Positions 46,681 through 60,200 of a stretch of DNA of 64,000 nt are shown piece after piece. The stretch is from positions 248,001 through 312,000 of the forward strand of contig NW_008805090.1 in assembly GCF_000004825.1 (NCBI RefSeq), written 5' to 3'. Numbering within the stretch: position 1 is the first letter of the stretch; the number at the start of each line of letters is the position of its first letter. The notes under the pieces are model-generated. The model did no database searches. It was not told the origin of the DNA and saw only the letters and a program-made list of their open reading frames with translations. The position numbers were made by a program, and so were the translations under genes. The stretch comes from Heterostelium album PN500. Lineage: Eukaryota > Evosea > Eumycetozoa > Acytosteliales > Acytosteliaceae.

Positions 46681-48457
46681 ATGAAGAGTAATATAATCGA
46701 TGACAACGACAATGAATCGGACTATAATGCCGATATAGAATATGACTACAATGAAGATAGTATTCTCATAAATAATAATAATAATAGTAGTGAAAATATA
46801 ATTATTGACAATAACAATAACAATAGTAATAGCAACAACAACAACAATAGCATTAAATATGATAATCTCATCATTAGGAATCTTAAAGAACTTAAACCAT
46901 TCATATTATATTGCTGTTTTTCATTTCTATTCTCGTTCGATCCCAGTGAACCATATCTTGTGGAGTACCTCACCAATGTATTGCACGTGCCACCAAAAGT
47001 AGTCTATGATGAGATCTTTCCATATTGGACATATTCATACTTTTTCTTTCTCTTTATCTTTGGATTCCTTGGTGAAGTCATTGGATATAAAGTAATGTAT
47101 AGTTAGTTAACTAAATATACTACGAATTTGTTGTAAAAGAAACTAACTAACTGATTTATTTGCGTGTTTGTTTAGAGTGTAATAATTATTGGTATGATTG
47201 CAAAAGGTGCAACTACAGCTATACTTTTATCGACCAACAATATTGGATGGCTAATAGTTGAACAACTGACTGATGGAATGTCGTTTGCTGCGTACATTGT
47301 ATTCCTGGCGTTCATCTACTTTAGCTTGGATCCCGATGAGTATCAAAAGATGGCGTGTCGTGTCAATGTTGGATATCTCGTCGGTGTTGTCTCCTCCGGT
47401 TTGCTAGGACAGCTCCTGGTGAGCAGAGTCTCACTGGTAACACTTCTCTGTATGGCACTGGGCACCAACATCGCTGCGCTACTCGTTGCATTCGTATTTC
47501 ACAATCATCGTGCAACCACAAGATTCGCACTTAAAGCATTCATCCGTGACTTTGGTAATGCCTATCGTGATACCGACATCATTCGATGGTACATTTGGAG
47601 CGGTGTTGCCATCTCCATTCATCAAATCGTTCTTACCTGTAAGTGTAGACAAACATCTAATAATTCCAATCTAATCTACTTTCTATATACTAACACAATA
47701 CAATATAAACACCTTTTTAATTAACAGATTGGCAATCATTATTCTTGGCAACCAATAATGAACAACAATGGAATGGATATATTTCATCGGGTGCATACTT
47801 TTTCGCTGCATTTGTAGCGATTATACCTGCAAGACTTGGAAATTCAATTGTATGATATAATAGCATAGATAATAGATAGATAGATAGATAACAACATCTC
47901 AAGCTACTTACTAACATTTCACTATTTTTATTATAGAATAATATAAAGAATTATATATTGATTGGATTTGGATTGTTAGGTGGCAGTCTGCTGATTATTA
48001 TGGGTTTAGGTACCAATATCTATCTTAGTACAATTAGCTTCATTGTTTATAACTGTTGCTTTGAATTCATGTCACCAATTGTCAATGTACAAATTGCTAA
48101 AAAGTAAATATTATCATTAATAATATCTTTGATATTTTATTTATTTTTCTTACTAATTAAACTATAATTTAATTGATTAGATTGACATCACGTGTAGGAT
48201 TACTTTTCTCATTTAATATTATGATAGCTCTTGCAGTTCAGGTATTGATACAATTCTCTGTGAGCAACAAGATGTTTAATCTCGAAATAACACATCAATT
48301 CCTATATTTTGGTGGATGTCTTGTGATGCTCTCTTTTGGATTTGCATTACTATTCCTAATGCTATATCTATCGAAAACCTATAAAGAACATAAACAATTG
48401 GATTCTTTTAGACAGCATCTATTAGATCATAATAATCAAATTCAAGAAATAGCTTGA
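46681..48457 (+). CDS. SLC19-type folate/thiamine carrier
   Basis: The SLC19 family (reduced folate and thiamine carriers) belongs to the major facilitator superfamily with 12 transmembrane helices. The exons are 46681-47091, 47176-47638, 47728-47849, 47937-48103 and 48181-48457, 479 aa in frame. After an Asp/Asn-rich cytosolic leader comes FSFDPSEPYLVEYLTNVLHV, the counterpart of the family motif around the first helix (RPGESFITPYL in human RFC). Further matches are YWTYSYFFFLFIFGFLGEVI and the stretch CRVNVGYLVGVVSSGLLGQL, which resembles the RFC segment with SRAAVLLGVFTSSVLGQLL. About a dozen hydrophobic helices are visible. Folate is a major chemoattractant and nutrient cue for dictyostelids, but the substrate here cannot be told from sequence. 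Confidence 0.85.
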
Positions 48458-48826
48458 TAATAATAATAACAATAACAATAAAATAATAATAATAATAATA
48501 ACAATAACAATAGCGATATTTATATATAATTTATTTAAACTAATAAATAATGAATAATATTAAAATTGATTTTAAATCATTGTAATAAACATGCATTATA
48601 ATCACACGATATATATTGTCTGTGCGGTATTTCTACTCAATAAAAAACGAAAAAGTTTTTTGAAAAACAATCGTAACGATACGAATTGAAATTTAATTTT
48701 TAAAAAATAAAAATTTCGCATGGCTGGGTGAGCAGTATGGTGTGTGGTGTCTCGCATCTGGTGTTACGCCGAGCCACAGAAGACTCAAGTACTAGTCAAT
48801 CTCTCTATTAGGAACATCATATAGAA
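48458..48826. promoter_or_regulatory. Upstream region of rpl18
   Basis: AT-rich spacer, then a GC-richer block at about 48715-48800 just before the rpl18 start, with a partial internal repeat (TCGCATGGCTGGGT and TCGCATCTGGTGTT). This block is likely the 5' leader or core promoter; inferred from position only. Confidence 0.4.
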
Positions 48827-49709
48827 ATGGTATGAGAGAAGAGAATCTATGATACATTATATTATCTTTACATCTATACTCTTATCATCAATCATCGTCA
48901 CCAACATACAGGAATTAGAAAGACTAGAACAAAACAGAGAGAAAGAAAAGTTGAAAGAGAAAAGAAAAGAAAGAGAGAATAGCATAAAACAAGGAGAGAT
49001 GATTGATGATTGATGATAGAAAGTAGGAATGAAAAACAAAGCAAGTATTAACATGTGTTATTATTGATAATTTAGGCAGTTGATAGATCACACAGATTCG
49101 CCCGTAAGACTGGTAGAAAGACCCTCGTCAGCAAGAACCCATACCTTTCTCTCTTGGTCAAGGTAAGATCATCTCATCACCATTTTTTAGTTTAGAAGAA
49201 ACAGGATTTAACACAGAATTTACCTACTATATATCGAAACAAATTAGTTATACAAATTCCTTGCCCGTAGAACTGGTTCAAAGTTCAACAAGATCGTCTT
49301 GAGAAGACTCATCCAAACCAGATCCAACAAGATCGCTGTTTCTATCTCCAGAATCGCCAATGCCATGAAGGACAGAAAGGCCGGTAAGATCGCCGTTGTT
49401 GTTGGTTCAGTTGTCAACGACGAGAGACTTTTGGATGTCCCAGCCTTGACCGTTGTCGCCCTCAAGTTCTCAGAGTCTGTCCGTGCCCGTATTGTTAAGG
49501 CCGGTGGTAAGGCTTTGACTTTTGATCAATTCGCCCTCATCAGACCACGTGGTAACAACACTTTCCTCCTCAAGGGTGTTGTCAAGGCCAGAACTGTCTA
49601 CAAACACTTCGGTCGTGCTCCAGGTCTCCCAGGAAGCACTGCTCGTCCATACGTCAGAGCACAAGGAAGAAAGTTCGAACAAGCCCGTACCTTTGCCAAT
49701 ACCAAATAA
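48827..49709 (+). CDS. rpl18: Ribosomal protein L18 (eL18)
   Basis: The first coding exon is only the start codon (48827-48829), followed by a 246-nt intron (GTATGA...TTTAG). Exons 49076-49162 and 49248-49709 complete 183 aa. The protein reads MAVDRSHRFARKTGRKTL, then LVKLYKFLARRTGSKFNKIV, ARSRIL-like RARIVKAGGKALTFDQ and YKHFGRAPGLPGS, ending KFEQARTFANTK, a clear eL18. Codon use is strongly biased to C-ending codons, as in other highly expressed genes here. The first intron is unusually purine-rich. The ~120 nt around the stop codon and 3' UTR are repeated in inverted orientation at 52080-52199. Confidence 0.95.
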
Positions 49710-50499
49710 AATTTTTATCATCTCTGCCAAATCAAAATTTTGATATTAAATTGTAATAATGATGTGTGAAATGAACAGTTAAATCAAGTGAGGTAATATA
49801 TATATATATTAAGTAATTAATTGTTACTATCTGTTTGTGCCCAAATTATATTGATAAGAGTGAGTTTTTCGAAAATTTCATTAAATTATTGTGGGGGTTG
49901 TAGGCTACTTAAAAGAAAATGGCGTTAAAACGTGTAAACTAAATACATTCAACAAGTTTAAATAGATACTACTTTGGACAGTAGATTGATTGGAAATCCA
50001 AAAGCTTTCCTCTTATCTCAGAATATTAGCGATAATATTAATTAATGTTGGGTTAGATTTAATATGGTCAAACAAAAGGACCTGCTCTTCAGTAGGTGCT
50101 AGAACCTTGGAGTAGTGTTTCAGGATAATCAATTTTGTGCTTTTTGGCAAGGTTCACAAATTAAAGTACTCCATACCATTGCTTGACAACTAATGATTAG
50201 CACGAATAAATTTATTCAAATACAAATGACAATCATAATGAAGGATAGTAAGGTTTAATTACCAACATTTATAGAATTTATTTGAAATATGAATTTATTA
50301 TCATCATTACCACAGGGCGATTTCAATATTTTCTTTGAACATTCTTAAATTATAAATTTAAAATAATAGTGATTAATTACAAACAATTAATTGATAGGTT
50401 GAGTGTGTGGTTTAATTTTTGGAAAAAAAATAATTCATTGTTAACAAACTCTGATCACACATTTATAATATACTATTTAATATTAATACAATACATAAT
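49710..50499. other. Intergenic, rpl18 3' side
   Basis: The first ~80 nt are the rpl18 3' UTR duplicated at 52080-52199. The rest is AT-rich; a short potential hairpin (ACCTGCTCTTCAGTAGGT near 50080-50100) is visible. No gene. Confidence 0.5.
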
Positions 50500-51904
50500 A
50501 TGTACAAAATAGTTTTTATTTTTTTTATAATTTTATTATCTCTTTGTCTTGCATCTTTCGAGGGAAGTGGAGTGTCAAATGAATTAAATGGTATTCACAA
50601 ACAATATTATAGTGATGGGAGGTGCACCCAATCCAAGGTTTTCAGAAACGAGTATTTCAGTCTATGCAACCAAAATGGTGCATATGTCTTAGCAAATGGT
50701 GGATATGTTCATATTCAAAATCAAAGTACAGGCAAAAGAATAGATTGTGACAACCCAGAGTCTCGTTATAAAGATGGGAGAATTGGATCAACAACATGGT
50801 TCTACAAAGGTGAGTCTTTACCTAGTAATAGCTTCTCAACCTTTGCCACTCCAATGTCAGTGCATGAAAATATACAGTTAAAAAATTATCCAACTGGATC
50901 GTGTCACATAATATCATATAATAATGGCATTTACGGTAAAGATAATTTTATGGCTATTGATCACGAGAATGGACATTGCTTTAAAGAGAATGGCCAGTAC
51001 ATCTTGATGAATTGTACAGTATTGTCAAGATATGTAAATATAAGTAATACCTTCTCATGTGGAGATGATAGCACTTGTTCCAATTGTCGACCATTGGAGA
51101 GTCTGGAGTCGAAATTCAGTCAAAATAAAGTATGTATATACATCTGGTTAAAATCAAACATCACTCTTATTAATTAATCAAATATGTAATTATTATATAA
51201 AGAATGACTACAATATTATTATTAAAATAATTGGACCTGAGCTTAGTGAAATATCTAATGCTCTTTCAGATGGAAATGATATGGTAGAGAATGTAGACAA
51301 TTTATATCATACCAAAAATGAATTGGTGTTCAAAGAGGAATTAGAACTTATTTTTAAATCTCCACAATTTTATGAAATACTCTTAGTCATAATATATACA
51401 ATATGGAGAAGAAAACAAAAACACGACAATCAACTAAAGGATACAAAAGAAAAAAGTTTAGGAATATTAGTAATAGTAAATTTTGAGGTCCTTTCCTATT
51501 ATTTAGTTAAACTCTCAAACAAACCACATATGTCCAAATATATGGTATATTTACTCAGATTACTATTAATAGAATTTAAAGAACTAAACAAAAACTATTT
51601 TCAAGTAAGTAATTACTTATCATATCTAAACAAATAACTGACTTTCTAACTATTTTGAAATTTGTTTAGACATTTATTATATTAATTCTTAGGGCAATTC
51701 CTATTTTGGTTGAGTTCAATCCTAATTATTTTGGCTCGTGGGGATACATTATATCTGAGTTTGTTTCAATAGTTTTATGGTAAGTTAAAACATTTTTTAC
51801 TAATATTATCAAGTTATATTCTATTCTTAATTCTAACAATTACTAGTTTCTATATGACCCATATTAATAAAGAGCATAGGGAAAAGAAATTTAAATATGC
51901 CTAG
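50500..51904 (+). CDS. Secretory-pathway multipass membrane protein, family unknown
   Basis: Exons 50500-51129, 51203-51604, 51670-51779 and 51847-51904 join in frame to encode 399 aa. A signal peptide (MYKIVFIFFIILLSLCLA) leads into an extracellular domain of about 190 residues with a dozen cysteines (SDGRCTQSK, SLCNQN, SCHII, GHCFKENG, CGDDSTCSNC). A charged segment follows, then four to five hydrophobic helices: FYEILLVIIYTIW, LGILVIVNFEVLSYYLV, MVYLLRLLLIEF, TFIILILRAIPILVEF and IISEFVSIVLCFYM. The tail is short and basic. I do not recognise the family; the layout suggests a cell-surface receptor or transporter-like protein. The gene is AT-rich in codon choice compared with its neighbours and lies between the two inverted copies of the rpl18 3' end. 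Confidence 0.75.
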
Positions 51905-52079
51905 ATTGAATGATAAGTAACCCAATCATTATATCAAAATCTACTGAACTACTCAATATAAACTGAACTTGAATATGTTCCTTTTGGGTTGAAGATTCTG
52001 AAGTCTATGTTCTTGGTAGAATGTGCACACCAATTGAATATTTCTTATACAAGTTTTAATAATAAAAAATGATAAAACC

Positions 52080-52199
52080 CACTTGATTTAACTGTTCATT
52101 TCACACATCATTATTACTATTTAATATTAAAATTTTGGATTTGTAGAGATGATAAAAATTTTATTTGGTATTGGCAAAGGTACGGGCTTGTTCGAACTT
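52080..52199 (-). pseudogene. Inverted fragment of rpl18 3' end
   Basis: Read on the minus strand, this 120-nt block repeats rpl18 positions 49671-49790. It covers the last codons (KFEQARTFANTK and TAA), with 55 identical nucleotides from AAGTTCGAAC through ATCATCTCT, then a 3' UTR with only a few differences, to AAATCAAGTG. Upstream of this the similarity breaks down quickly, although a weakly related RGTKGR continues the frame for a few codons. It is therefore a fragment, not a second L18 gene. Its orientation makes an inverted repeat around 50500-51904. Confidence 0.85.
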
Positions 52200-52475
52200 A
52201 CGACCTTTTGTGCCTCTACTCCATGTAATCTTCCTGCAATCATGGGTTTCATACTATAGTCACACTTTCCAATTTACTTTATCAAAACTTGGTCTGACTC
52301 AAAAATAACAACTTCTATTTTGTACAACTAACTCTAAATCTATGTAAAAGACAAAAATAGATATTTTTTTTTAAAAGTAAATATTTTATTTAATACAATT
52401 GTTTGTTTTTTATTTATAAAGGGAGCTAGAATTATCAAGTTTTGAGTTTTATATAACAATTCCTAAAGAGTATGC

Positions 52476-53366
<891 letters not shown>

Positions 53367-55426
53367 TTTAGTATATATATGAAATAAATAAATATTGATA
53401 ATAGAAACAATAAGATAGTTTTTTTAGTGTATATTTTTTAAAAAAAAATATTGGGTGAATTTGAAAAAATTAATTGTTAAAAATAAATTTAAAAAATCAA
53501 AAATAACAAAATAAAAATGAAAAAAAATAGTGAATCTGCATAATTTTGGGTATTAAAAATCTTAAAAAAATTCAAAATAAAAAAAATAGAAGGTTTATTT
53601 GTTTTTTTTTGTTCAAAATTTTATTCACACTCCTTCCCTAACATTCACCTTTCAACACCATCGTGTGCCTAAGTGATATTAAATGGTGTAGAACTAACTT
53701 TATGTTTTATAATTTGTTTGGTTGTGTTTGTTACCCTACTCTCTCATTTAATAGGACCTCGTTTTAGAGTGTTCGGACCATCTAAACATCATTTCACAAC
53801 CATTGACATGTTTTGCATTATTATACATTTCTAAGAGTATAGTAGTGGAGTTTGCTAACCAGGGATGTCATCGGTAATTATTAATTGATCTATAATATTA
53901 TATCTTTACAACACAATACTTAAAATATCATAGTGACCAGGTTAAAATTACAAACAAATATAACATAACACCAATGTAATTTTCATTATTAATTAAAATA
54001 GACCGCCATGTTACTTTTCATATTGAAGATATTCATATTGAAGATATTCATATTGAAGATATTCATACTAAAACATTCAATTCAAGATTAAAGTAATAAT
54101 AGAAATTACAATACCTATTTATTATAAATAATTATTTTTTAAAAATTTTGTTAATCAAAGTTGTTCAAAACAAAGTAAAATCCAAATTAATGATGATCTT
54201 ATTTAAAACATTTTTGGTACACACATATTGGGTCTAATCTTAAAGAATTTACATTTAGTTTTGATATCAACATGGTGACGATATTAGTAGAATCATATAG
54301 TTTACCACACATTTGTTTGTTTTTTTGGTTTTTTTTTTTTTTTTTTTTTTAAAATTAAATGATGATAGGTCATTAACAATTATATAATAACATCATTAAT
54401 TAAGTTAATTATGTGGATTTGAAAGAAATCGTTGATTACTTTTTTATTGCAATAATGGTGGTGTGTGCTATTTTATATGATAATCATTACACACACAATC
54501 AATCATTACAATTAACACCAAATATTGACAAATGAGTGAAAAACAAAGTAATCGGAGTGGTGAGTTTCCAGAGCAAAACGTGTTAATAGCAACAACCAAT
54601 CACATTAAGAGCGTACGACAACTTTAATTAGTGATGAGTTGACTATTTTGAATTATCAATAAATATAAATTTCATCATTCAAACATTTATTATTTACTCA
54701 AAACAAACAAAGCAATCTAAATAAACCCAAAAACAAAATTCATTTATAAATTGGGAGATAGAAAGAGAGTTGAATATTTATTATTTTTTGTTTATATAGA
54801 TTTCTTTTTTAATTTATTTTCATTTTAAATCAATATTTGTTGAAAAAAAAAAAAAAACAATTATATAATTATAATTATATTCATACATATATTTATTTAT
54901 TTATTTAATTAAATTAACACTCTACAAGATTATTCAAATTCAATTCACCCCACACAATCAATTTGGTGATCTTTGACATTCTGTCTATGACATAGATTTG
55001 TAATATTGAAACTAATTATTTGTTCGATTTTTACAAATTTATTCATTATTTAATATTATCATTAATTATCATAATTTATTATATTATTTCGAATTAATTA
55101 AAACAAAATCATCAAAACTAAAAATTTAAATTATTTACTTATATAGTTAAATTCTAATAACAACAACAACAACTATTTATTTTAATTAAAATAAATATAA
55201 TTTACAGATTGTTAAAAAAAAACATAAAAAAAAACAAAAAAATATTTATATTAAGTGAAATTATATTATTACTTTAATTTAATTTGCATCTTTCATTAAA
55301 CAAAATATTCGACCTTTTTTTTTTCAGTCTTTTGTTTGTCTTTTTATTTAATATATCACCCCTCTTAGTTTAATTAATTTACAACAAAAAAAAAAACAAA
55401 ACCAAAAAAAAAACAATATTCATTTA
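53367..55426. other. Intergenic region between divergent genes, 2.1 kb
   Basis: Separates divergent calmodulin and acyltransferase genes. AT-rich with long homopolymer runs, a short tandem repeat at 54017-54067, and no supportable gene. It should include both promoters. Confidence 0.5.
54017..54067. repeat. 15-nt tandem repeat, three copies
   Basis: TTCATATTGAAGATA occurs three times in tandem (54017-54031, 54032-54046, 54047-54061) and is followed by a partial copy. Small satellite in non-coding DNA. Confidence 0.85.
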
Positions 55427-57283
55427 ATGGTTACCACTCAAGTCATTGAACAAGAGACATCAGCAGTGTCAAAATTAAATTCAAAAATAGTAGTCAATGA
55501 AAAAGAGAGTACTAAGTTGAAGCATGGCAGTTCGCTTCAACATTCTCATCATCATCAACATCAACAACAAAATCAACAAAATCAACAAAGTCAGCAACAT
55601 GAAAATATCCAATCTGATAAAATTGATCAACCATCAGAAAACAACAAATGGACACCATACATCGTAGTTGAACCAACAACATATAAGAGACCTTTTTCAA
55701 TTTCCAGTGCTTATCTTGACCTTGAAGATCGACCAGGGACCATTCCATCGGCACATAAATTAATACATAAAAATAGAATATTATTATTGGTGAGTAATAA
55801 AAAAGAAAAAGAACAAAACAAATCAATTATTAATTTTTTTTTTTAATATTATTCCAATTAGACATTAACATTACTTTATGTTATATTAAGTGAACCTGAT
55901 AGATTTGTTCGACATTTGGATCTCCTCAATGTTATTTTTGTAAATCCATTGTTGGTTTTACCAGAGTTGACTGTGATGCATAGTTTTTCAATGTTATTGC
56001 CAATAGTTACTGCCATCTATGCAAAGAAAAAGATATCGAGAAAGCTCTATGTTGCAATGTATATAATATTACAAGTGGCATCATCTTCCTATTCAGCTCT
56101 ATTTGTTTTGAGCAATGAATTCCTACCAATTGGTAAATATATATAAATTAAGAAAAAACAAACTATTAATTATAAAAATTATTAATTATTTTTAATAATT
56201 TTTAGGAACATCATTATTCTTATCGATGGAGCTGATCTTGATAACCTGGAAGAATCATTCCTATTTCATTGTTAGAAATTATTATGATTTCCACAATATA
56301 CCAGAGCCAGAGTCTGTAAAGAAGGAAGCCTATCACCTAAAGTCAGTGTTTTGGTATATTGGTGACTTTTATTCACTTTTTGGTGTCACCTACATTGATT
56401 TACGATCAATATCAAGAGGTAAAAGCTTTTCCTTATGTCGATCCCTATCCACTACAAGTAAAAGTGCTCAATTTCATTAAAGAGTTGTACTCTTCATTCT
56501 GTATTCTGGTTGTAGTCCATTTCCTAAGTAAGTTTTTCTATTAAACAATTGTTTTTTCAAATATTTAAAACTTACACATTTTATAAATGAATATAGATGT
56601 ACAAATTATCATTCCAAATCTTTATAAACCACCATCAATCAAAACATTTGCAACCATTTTAATACCAGCAGAGATTAATTTCCAACTTCAGTAAGTCGAT
56701 GATTGATTCTCTAAATATTTATGTTACTTTTCACTTACTTTTTGATTTTATTAGATACTATTTGCTATATCACTGTGTATTCTCGTTGTTGGCTGATATC
56801 AGTGGTTTCAGAGATAGATTCTCATTCTACGAAGACTATTGGGCTGCTATAGAGGTAAAGGAAATTCTATCGAAATGGTCAAAGCCTGTACACTCTTGGT
56901 TATTTAGACATGTACATAATGATTTGTAAGTTGTTAATAGATTATTAATATTTTTATATTTGTATTAAATATTAATCGTTGGTTATTATTTTAATAGACG
57001 TAGTTTGTTTGGATTTAGTAAATGGGCTAGTCTATTCTTGACAATGTTATTCTCTGGTTTCTTCCACGAATTCATCATTATGGTAACATCGAGAAATATC
57101 TGTTTCCCTTGGTCCACAGCAAATCTCATTGGATGTGGATGGCTCATATGGATGGAAACAACCGTTAAAGGTTTGGCCACAAGCACACCGTATCGCTTGC
57201 TTATGAGAGTTCTTCTTCTCTTGGGGCATGGTGCATTCTACTTTGCAATTTACCACCTTTGTTATTCAAAAGAGTCATTCTAA
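55427..57283 (+). CDS. MBOAT sterol/diacylglycerol O-acyltransferase (ACAT/DGAT1-like), one-base frameshift
   Basis: These ER enzymes esterify sterols or diacylglycerol for storage in lipid droplets. The exons are 55427-55789, 55862-56132, 56206-56527, 56597-56690, 56755-56925 and 56998-57283. The sum is one nucleotide more than 502 codons. Frame is continuous except inside exon 3 around 56360-56380, where coding passes from VFWYIGDF to VTFIHFLVSPTLIYDQY one base later. The His/Gln-rich N-terminus is cytosolic. The family motif FYxDWWN appears as FYEDYWA, followed by SKWSKPVHSWLFRHVH. The catalytic histidine lies in SGFFHEFIIM. About nine hydrophobic helices are visible. The match is closest to the ACAT/DGAT1 branch. 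The frameshift may be a sequence error, a pseudogene lesion or programmed; the intact remainder favours error or recoding. Confidence 0.82.
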
Positions 57284-60200
57284 ATATATATTTATTATTA
57301 TTGTTTATCTTATAAATAAATTATATTTCTAAACTTAAATCAACCAGATACTATAATATTTTATTACCGATTACAATAAATTAAAACTTTTATATTGACT
57401 ATTAAAAAAAAGCAAATAATCTACCTTAATCCAAAGTAATTATAATATGGTATACAAATTTTTTGGGTTCTCAAGTCACATGAATGTGAATCATTGAAAG
57501 GTGAGAAAACAAATGATTCAAAGTTTGGGACCCAAGTCATATGAAAATGAATAGTATTGATCTCATTATTTTTTTTTTGAAAAATCTATAGTTGTTGGGT
57601 CGATAATTATGATCATTTGTTCCACCAAATTCTCTCAAAGAGTTCCAAAAACATTATTCATACAGTTTTCTACAAAATTTTGAAACAAATTATAAAATCA
57701 CGATTCTGGAGATCACCAAATTGTTATTTTGATACCAATATTGTCTTTTTGCACTCAAATCATTTCATTTTTTTTGACCCCTCAATAGAAAAATTGGTGT
57801 GCCACCTGGCTTAAAAATACACAAAAGGAGCCTAGTGCACAATTTGGTAAAAGTAATTTGAAAAAGTTTTTCAGATTTATTTGCTGTTCTGATCAGATAT
57901 AAAAAATACCACTTTAAAGCAACGTGGCTAAAATTAAGGTGATTTTTATTATTGAATTCCCTGTATAATTTACTTTAGATTTGCAGTATCGATAATGATC
58001 ATTGAAAAACAATGTTTTCCTGAATCTAACCCGTATTGATCAAACAGTATCTCAAAAAACCAAATTCTATTTGTGAAAATTTTCTCTATTTAATCTAAAA
58101 GTTTTTTGATAATCATTTTACGTTTTTCATTTATGTACAAAATAAAACATTTATTTATTTATATATTTATATATATTCCATTAACTAAATAAAAAATAAT
58201 AATAAATGATATTAATTTTAAAAATATATTTATTCTTTATCATATCATCCTATATTTATATATTAATTTATTTGATAAAGAAATCAAAATTTAAAAATTA
58301 TTATTATTTTAAATATTTTATCGAGTTTTTAAAAAAATGTAAATAATCATAATTAAAAATATAAAATTTTAATTTTTAAAAATAGTTTTTTGGTTTTTTT
58401 ACTTAAAATTGGGGCTTGTTGATTGTGTGGGGAAAATTAAAACAAAAACCCCACCAGAGTAAAAATGCTCAAAAATCGTGCACATCCAAAAAAGGATTAT
58501 TGGACTTCTTAATTTATCAAAACTTTGTATCTCATCTTATATTATATTAAAAACAGCACCAGCATGTTGCAATTATCAAATGTAAACAATGTGGGTGTTG
58601 AACATCTAATATATTCTCAATTTATAAACTTTATTATAGTTTCAACTTTTTCTTTTATATTAATATAATAAACATACACATGTATATATAAGAATAACTG
58701 TAAATAACTTTAATTTCTAACTGTAAATAATAATTGTATATATACACCATATATAAATATATATAATACATCATAATAATAATAGTTATAAAAATAGAAA
58801 GATCAAAGATTGGTATCAACTATTTTTATTATCTCTATACATTTTAAAACAAACAATCAGATTGACCAATCAAATCAAAAAACTGTAAACACTTTATAAC
58901 TTTAAATAACTTTAAAAAGGTAAGAAAGATAAAACACACAAACAAGTATGATAATCACAGATGTAGTTATAGGTTAAGACTTGACTATTATATATTCTAC
59001 CGTCAAAAATATTATATAAAGATAGATCAAGTCGATTATAATAATCAATAGATTAAAGGCTAATATAACCCAACCACTTCACAACATCAAGTTATAACTT
59101 TAAAGCGTGTCTGCAGCTGTCATTGGTTGACTTGCTTTAAATTTAATCAATCATACTCTAAGAGTTACTACTTCATTAATCGTTTGTTAAAAATTAAACA
59201 AGTGACATTGAAACAAACAAACCAGCAAACCAACAAACCAAACCAAACAAACATCAAATAACAATATATTAATGTGTTTTTCGCTTTTCATTAGAACACA
59301 CACACACACACACAAATATACACACACACATCTCAAACAGGGGGATTCATTTTTAATAAATAAACCATACACATAATAAATGAATAATCAAATGATGAAT
59401 AAAGAAGAAATTAACAACAACAACAATAAACATTTAAACTTATGACAAACCACAATATTCATTCAAATAGATGTTTGACACATTTTGAGTATAAATAGCA
59501 ATTTGTAATAATATTATAATCATTCCATATGGAGAAATTACATTGAAGAGTATTGGAGATTCTCTCTATCATCATTAAATAAATAAAATAAATAAAATAA
59601 AATAAAAAAAGTAGTAAAAAAAGAAGAACAATATTATCATTAATAGAGAGTTAGTTCTCTGGAAAAATGGAAATAGAAACAAAAGAGAGAGATATATAAT
59701 TTAAATTCAAATTCAATTGACAATCACATATAAACATTCACACACTCTGACACACCACACACATGCTCACTCTCCTCCTTTGACATTGAACTACATCAAA
59801 CCCTGATACAACAACAACAACAACAACAGCAACAACAACAACAAATTAAAAGAGGTATCGACACCCACCAATAGATGGCAATATCGCCATACTTTTTAGT
59901 TTATTTTTGTTTGTTAATTTAATTTTAATGTTTGTCTTTTTCACAGAGTATTAAAAATTATTAAAAATATAACAACATCAACAACATCAACAACAACAAC
60001 CATAATCAAATAGAAAAAAAAACATTGTTTGTCATAATATTATTTTAAATATATTAATTGTAGCAGTAGAGAGACACAGACAGAGATAGTTCATCTATTA
60101 AATAGACTACTTTGGATTATTGAATTTTTTGTTGTTTTTTGTTGTGTTTTGTTTCGAAATTCTCAGATATTATTAGATAAATAATAAGAGTAATATATCA

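Noticed and set aside
47990-48010. Reverse-strand DUSE-like TTATGGGTT
   Set aside because: It lies in a coding exon of the SLC19-like gene, and no small RNA-like sequence follows at the expected distance on the minus strand.
49880-49900. GTGGGGGTTG shared with about 43856-43866
   Set aside because: A ten-base match with no further similarity around it; not enough for a repeat family.
53840-53860. Short match to the U1 3' stem (TGGAGTTTGC)
   Set aside because: Only about 10 nt match, with no Sm site or other U1 parts nearby; likely chance.
59187-59372. 61-codon frame with Cys/Val repeats
   Set aside because: Translation of a (CA)n microsatellite on the reverse strand.
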